In this document: in pieces, positions 50,540 to 53,140 of the stretch | Layout of the letters: each line of letters starts with the position of its first letter | How positions within the stretch are numbered: position 1 is the first letter of the stretch | NCBI GenBank assembly: GCA_964626565.1 | Contig: CAZVFX010000041.1 | Location: 1 to 53,140, forward strand | Length of the DNA stretch: 53,140 nt | Source of the DNA: CAZVFX01 sp964626565 | GTDB taxonomy: Bacteria; Myxococcota_A; UBA9042; CAIXZC01 | Direction: 5' to 3' | Program-made: the position numbers and the translations under genes | Notes under the pieces: model-generated | Told to the model about the DNA's origin: nothing | What the model saw: the letters and a program-made list of their open reading frames with translations, nothing else | The model's database searches: none

Positions 50540-51679
50540 TTACGAAGATTCGCCCCCGGTTGCAACGCTTCTGCGACGATATCGCCGCACGAAGATCCCC
50601 ACCGACAAAGGAACCAACAGCAGCGAGAGCATGACCCCGCCGGGCACAACCAACAGCCAGGTGCCCATGGACCGACCGTAGCGATAATTGCTCGACAGGT
50701 GGTGGGTCTCGAACAGTTCGGTGCCGAACATGTCGGCCAGGGACACGGAAAAACCCGTGACTATGGCTGACAGCACCATGACCGTGAGGGTGATCGCCAC
50801 TACCGCGGCGTGGCGGGACTTCTTGCGGTGCACCCGCCGGGCCACCGCTCGGCCCGCGAGCAGGGCCAGGAACAAACCGATGACCAACGCCAGAATCGGC
50901 ACCGCCGCGGCCCAGGTAAGCGCTGACTGGTCTACCGGCGGCTGCAGGCTGAACGCCAGATTGTCGGCGGGCAGACCGTCGAAGGTGGCGGCAAAGCCGC
51001 CCTCCGTCTCCTCCAGGGGAAGAGACGAAGAGAAAACCCAACCCGGGGGGACCTTTACCGCAAGGTTCAATTTGCCGAAGGAGCGCCAGGATTTGGCGGG
51101 CGACAGCACGTAGCCCACCTGATACATGTGGTACGGCTCTCCCACGTGGTGGGATCCTGCGTCGGCCAGGTAACGCACGTTCAGGACATGGTTGCCGGAG
51201 GGAATGGTCGCGTTGAACCGCAAGGCGTAGTAGAACTCCCGCTGCTCTCCCCGTAGGCCGTGGTAGAAGATCTCCCAGCCGTCCTCGTTTTCGCCCGCCA
51301 GCGCGGGCGAGCGCTCAGGGGCCGCCCATTCGGGAGGCGCCGGGACATTTTCCTCCCGGGTAAATTCAAGGGGTACGTCGTCCAGCGCCACCTTCGCCGA
51401 CGTGACCCCGGGGGAGACGAACAGCAATTCGACCTGCGCTTCCGGGCCGTGGTTGGCGAGCCTGTAGGTCGCGCTCACTTCGTATTCTCTACCCGTTTCA
51501 TCGAGGGGGAGAAGATCGAAAACAAGGTCTTCCTCGATAATAGATATGGCCGCCAGCGCGCCCAACGGTTCTCCCACCGGGTAGCCCTCAACCCACGGCG
51601 GTCCCATATTGGCCCGGGCCATGGGCGAAGCGCAAACCACTGCCAGCAGCATCACCAGGGTTGTCCGGAAAGGGTTCAT
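50540..51679 (-). CDS. Exported membrane protein of unknown function
   Basis: 379 aa. GAGGTG lies 5 nt before the ATG at 51679. A signal peptide (TLVMLLAVVCASPMARA) precedes a ~240-residue beta-rich extracytoplasmic domain (EYEVSATYRLANHGPEAQVELLF, VKVPPGWVFSSSLPLEETEGG). Three membrane helices end the protein (AVPILALVIGLFLALLAG, AVVAITLTVMVLSAIVTG, LLVVPGGVMLSLLLVPLSVG). It ends in a basic tail (RRYRRRSVATGG). No family was recognised; the architecture suggests a sensor or channel-like accessory. It is controlled by the promoter at 51698-51727. Confidence 0.75.
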   Translation of the reverse strand: MNPFRTTLVMLLAVVCASPMARANMGPPWVEGYPVGEPLGALAAISIIEEDLVFDLLPLDETGREYEVSATYRLANHGPEAQVELLFVSPGVTSAKVALDDVPLEFTREENVPAPPEWAAPERSPALAGENEDGWEIFYHGLRGEQREFYYALRFNATIPSGNHVLNVRYLADAGSHHVGEPYHMYQVGYVLSPAKSWRSFGKLNLAVKVPPGWVFSSSLPLEETEGGFAATFDGLPADNLAFSLQPPVDQSALTWAAAVPILALVIGLFLALLAGRAVARRVHRKKSRHAAVVAITLTVMVLSAIVTGFSVSLADMFGTELFETHHLSSNYRYGRSMGTWLLVVPGGVMLSLLLVPLSVGIFVRRYRRRSVATGGESS

Positions 51680-51697
51680 ACACCACCTCGCTCTATC

Positions 51698-51727
51698 ATT
51701 ATCTCTCGCCGCAAAGGGACAAGACAA
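51698..51727 (-). promoter_or_regulatory. Putative leftward promoter
   Basis: Minus strand: TTGTCT (51727-51722), 18-nt spacer, GATAAT (51703-51698). It would transcribe the 51679 and 50514 genes. Confidence 0.5.
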
Positions 51728-51748
51728 GGGAACTTTTTCGAAGTTCCC
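51728..51748. promoter_or_regulatory. 8-bp inverted repeat between divergent promoters
   Basis: GGGAACTT-TTTCG-AAGTTCCC, a perfect 8-bp inverted repeat placed between the leftward -35 (51722-51727) and the rightward -35 (51756-51761). It could be an operator that controls both promoters. Its arms share GGGAA/TTCCC with the operator candidate at 43040-43055. Confidence 0.6.
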
Positions 51749-51755
51749 GTTTCTA

Positions 51756-51784
51756 TTGTCCAGGATTCCCGGAGAAGCTACAAT
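51756..51784 (+). promoter_or_regulatory. Putative rightward promoter
   Basis: TTGTCC (51756-51761), 17-nt spacer, TACAAT (51779-51784), 36 nt before the ATG at 51821. Confidence 0.6.
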
Positions 51785-51820
51785 GCCCGGGACTAAACGA
51801 GAACCAAGGGGAGGTATCTC

Positions 51821-52582
51821 ATGACGATGAGAATCATCTTGTGTACGACGCTGCTGCTGGTGACATCCGCCTGCGGCGCTATGGCGTCACGGAATCAAAT
51901 GATGCCACCGAGTCCGGCCTACACCGGCGGGGAGAGGGGGGAACTGGACGAACTGTCCTCCGTCATGGGCGGCGGCGACGAATTCGACGGCAGGGCCGAT
52001 TCCTCGAAATTGGCCGGGGACACCGGCGGCACACCCGCTGGCGAAATCATCGCCAGGAAGATCATCTACACCGCCCGCTTCTACGTCGACGTTTACGACC
52101 TGAAAGAGGCCCAAACCAAGCTCATCGACTACGCCAAGTCACTGGGGGGCTACATGCAGCAGACGTCTGCAGGCACCGTGGTGTTGCGTATTCCGGCCGA
52201 GAGCTTCGCCAAGATGGAGCCGGAGCTGAAGAAACTGGGGCGCATAGACGACACGCTCACCGACATCAGGGCCCAGGACGTCACCGAGGAGTTTTACGAC
52301 GTTGAGTTGAGGCTGAAAACCAAGAAGAACTACGTGCAGCAGTTGTACAAGCTCTTGGACTCAGCGGGCAAACTGAAAGACAAGCTGGCGGTGCAGAAGG
52401 AGATTGCGGCCGTCGTAGAAGAAATTGAGAGCTTAGAGGGAAGGTTAAGATACCTGGCGCAGCATGTATCGTTTGCCACGGTAACCGTGACTTTCCGGCT
52501 GGCGACGCAAGGGCCAAAACGCACCTTCAGGCTGCCCTGGGATTGGCTGGACGAATTGGGCGTCGAATACCTGATCCAGTAA
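51821..52582 (+). CDS. DUF4349-type lipoprotein
   Basis: 253 aa, ATG 7 nt after AGGGGAGG. Lipobox VTSAC near residue 18. The body matches DUF4349: RKIIYTARFYVDVYDLKEAQTKL, GGYMQQTSAGTVVLRIPAESF and a long coiled coil (LDSAGKLKDKLAVQKEIAAVVEEIESLEGRL). Family members often end with a membrane helix; here the tail (RLPWDWLDELGVEYLIQ) is short and may be amphipathic. Role unknown, envelope-associated. It is followed by a second lipoprotein gene 16 nt downstream. Confidence 0.85.
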   Translation: MTMRIILCTTLLLVTSACGAMASRNQMMPPSPAYTGGERGELDELSSVMGGGDEFDGRADSSKLAGDTGGTPAGEIIARKIIYTARFYVDVYDLKEAQTKLIDYAKSLGGYMQQTSAGTVVLRIPAESFAKMEPELKKLGRIDDTLTDIRAQDVTEEFYDVELRLKTKKNYVQQLYKLLDSAGKLKDKLAVQKEIAAVVEEIESLEGRLRYLAQHVSFATVTVTFRLATQGPKRTFRLPWDWLDELGVEYLIQ

Positions 52583-52598
52583 CGAAAGGGAGGATATG

Positions 52599-53051
52599 AT
52601 GAAGATTACGACAATATGCACATTTGCAGTTGCTGCAGCCCTGCTTTCCGGCTGCATTTCTCTGGGAACTCCCGACGGTTATGCGGAGCGGGACTACAAG
52701 GGACGGTACGACTATCTGGCCATCTCTACCGACGCCTCGGCCATCGCGGTAAGAGAGTTTACCAACGAAGACAAGAAGAAGGGCAACCTCGCCTACTGGT
52801 CGGAAGCGGCCAAAAAACACATGACCCTGTCCAGGGGCTACGAATTCGTGGAGGAAGGGAGCTTCTCTTCCGACGAGGGCAAAGGCAAGTGGATGCTTTT
52901 CAACCGAAAGTACCGAGGTGTGGAGTACTTGTACGTCCTCGGCATCGTCGTGGACGGTAGGTCCTTGTACGCCCTGGAAGCCGGCGGCGAAAAGGACGTC
53001 TTCGAAAAAGACCTGCCCAAAGTCAAGAGAGCGTTCGCCACTCTGGACTAA
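52599..53051 (+). CDS. Small lipoprotein of unknown function
   Basis: 150 aa. The second of two adjacent ATGs (52599) has the better spacing (5 nt) from AGGGAGG. The lipobox is LLSGC. The mature part is Lys/Glu-rich and beta-strand-like (YEFVEEGSFSSDEGKGKWMLFNRKYRGVEYLYVLGIVVDG). No family was recognised. It is likely cotranscribed with the DUF4349 gene. A heptameric tract follows. Confidence 0.75.
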   Translation: MKITTICTFAVAAALLSGCISLGTPDGYAERDYKGRYDYLAISTDASAIAVREFTNEDKKKGNLAYWSEAAKKHMTLSRGYEFVEEGSFSSDEGKGKWMLFNRKYRGVEYLYVLGIVVDGRSLYALEAGGEKDVFEKDLPKVKRAFATLD

Positions 53052-53069
53052 CTTCCGGCACCGTACCTG

Positions 53070-53097
53070 CCGCCTACAGCCTACCGCCTGCAGCCTG
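53070..53097 (+). repeat. Heptameric tract (CnGCCTR)
   Basis: Four 7-bp units in register, alternating CCGCCT and CAGCCT with a final A or G, 18 nt after the lipoprotein stop. Confidence 0.85.
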
Positions 53098-53116
53098 ATT
53101 TAAGCGCGCAAAGCCG

Positions 53117-53135
53117 ATCGACGACAAATGTCGAT
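53117..53135. other. Inverted repeat at the right end
   Basis: ATCGAC-N7-GTCGAT, a 6-bp inverted repeat followed by TAAAT at the window edge. It could be a terminator or an operator for a gene beyond the window. Confidence 0.3.
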
Positions 53136-53140
53136 TAAAT

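Overview
The window is GC-rich, gene-dense DNA from a Gram-negative (diderm) bacterium. Evidence for this is a run of lipoprotein signal peptides, two outer-membrane proteins, a CpoB/YbgF-type periplasmic protein and PilT. The style of the large surface proteins (Asp-rich MopE/thrombospondin-3 repeats, PPC-type repeats, Cys-rich lipoprotein N-termini) and the two PAS-GAF-HD-GYP regulators resembles Myxococcota/deltaproteobacteria-like lineages. That placement is inference; no rRNA or tRNA gene is present to settle it. I see no transposase, phage gene, CRISPR array, rRNA or tRNA.

Layout. 1-3155: a truncated outer-membrane protein, a PAS-GAF-HD-GYP regulator and an MBL hydrolase. 3161-6829 (minus): a metal-uptake operon (outer-membrane protein, binding protein, permease with a HEAT-like tail) without its ATPase. 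7103-11707: a giant lipoprotein with 13 MopE-type motifs, TSP3 repeats and a PQQ-type propeller. 11704-13404: a second HD-GYP paralogue. 13607-20644: an operon of PPC lipoprotein, DUF4159, glutamine-amidotransferase-like membrane protein and uvrC. 20734-24784: a ClC transporter and an enlarged phosphoglycerate mutase. 24781-28295: hydrolase, thiolase and AMACR-like CoA enzyme. 28313-29012: a VapBC-type toxin-antitoxin pair with a readable promoter/operator. 29115-34162 (minus): lipoprotein, clpB and an HtrA-like lipoprotein protease. 34369-36272: CpoB-like and LysM proteins. 36274-42918: lipoprotein, aminotransferase, hydrolase, a GT-C-like/TPR membrane protein and a secreted archaemetzincin. 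43091-50051: an eight-gene operon (radical SAM, Ycf46-type AAA ATPase, DUF1257, TPR, DUF2997, zinc-ribbon/S26-like membrane protein, PilT, exported RelA/SpoT-domain lipoprotein). 50113-53051: small membrane proteins and lipoproteins around a divergent promoter with an 8-bp inverted repeat.

Two things stand out. First, at least eight short tracts have a strict 7-bp period, each with a different unit (plus one 8-bp-period tract). They sit between genes, over stop codons, inside gpmI, and in one case form a whole divergent promoter region. Second, the 43091-50051 operon joins the Ycf46/DUF1257/DUF2997 set known from cyanobacteria and plastids to a radical SAM enzyme, a PilT motor and a (p)ppGpp-synthetase-like domain carrying a lipoprotein signal. 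I regard this operon as the best candidate for an undescribed system.

Genes are tightly packed: many starts overlap the previous stop as ATGA or GTGA, and two convergent pairs share overlapping stop codons. Promoter calls are made by eye from -35/-10 similarity and are predictions.
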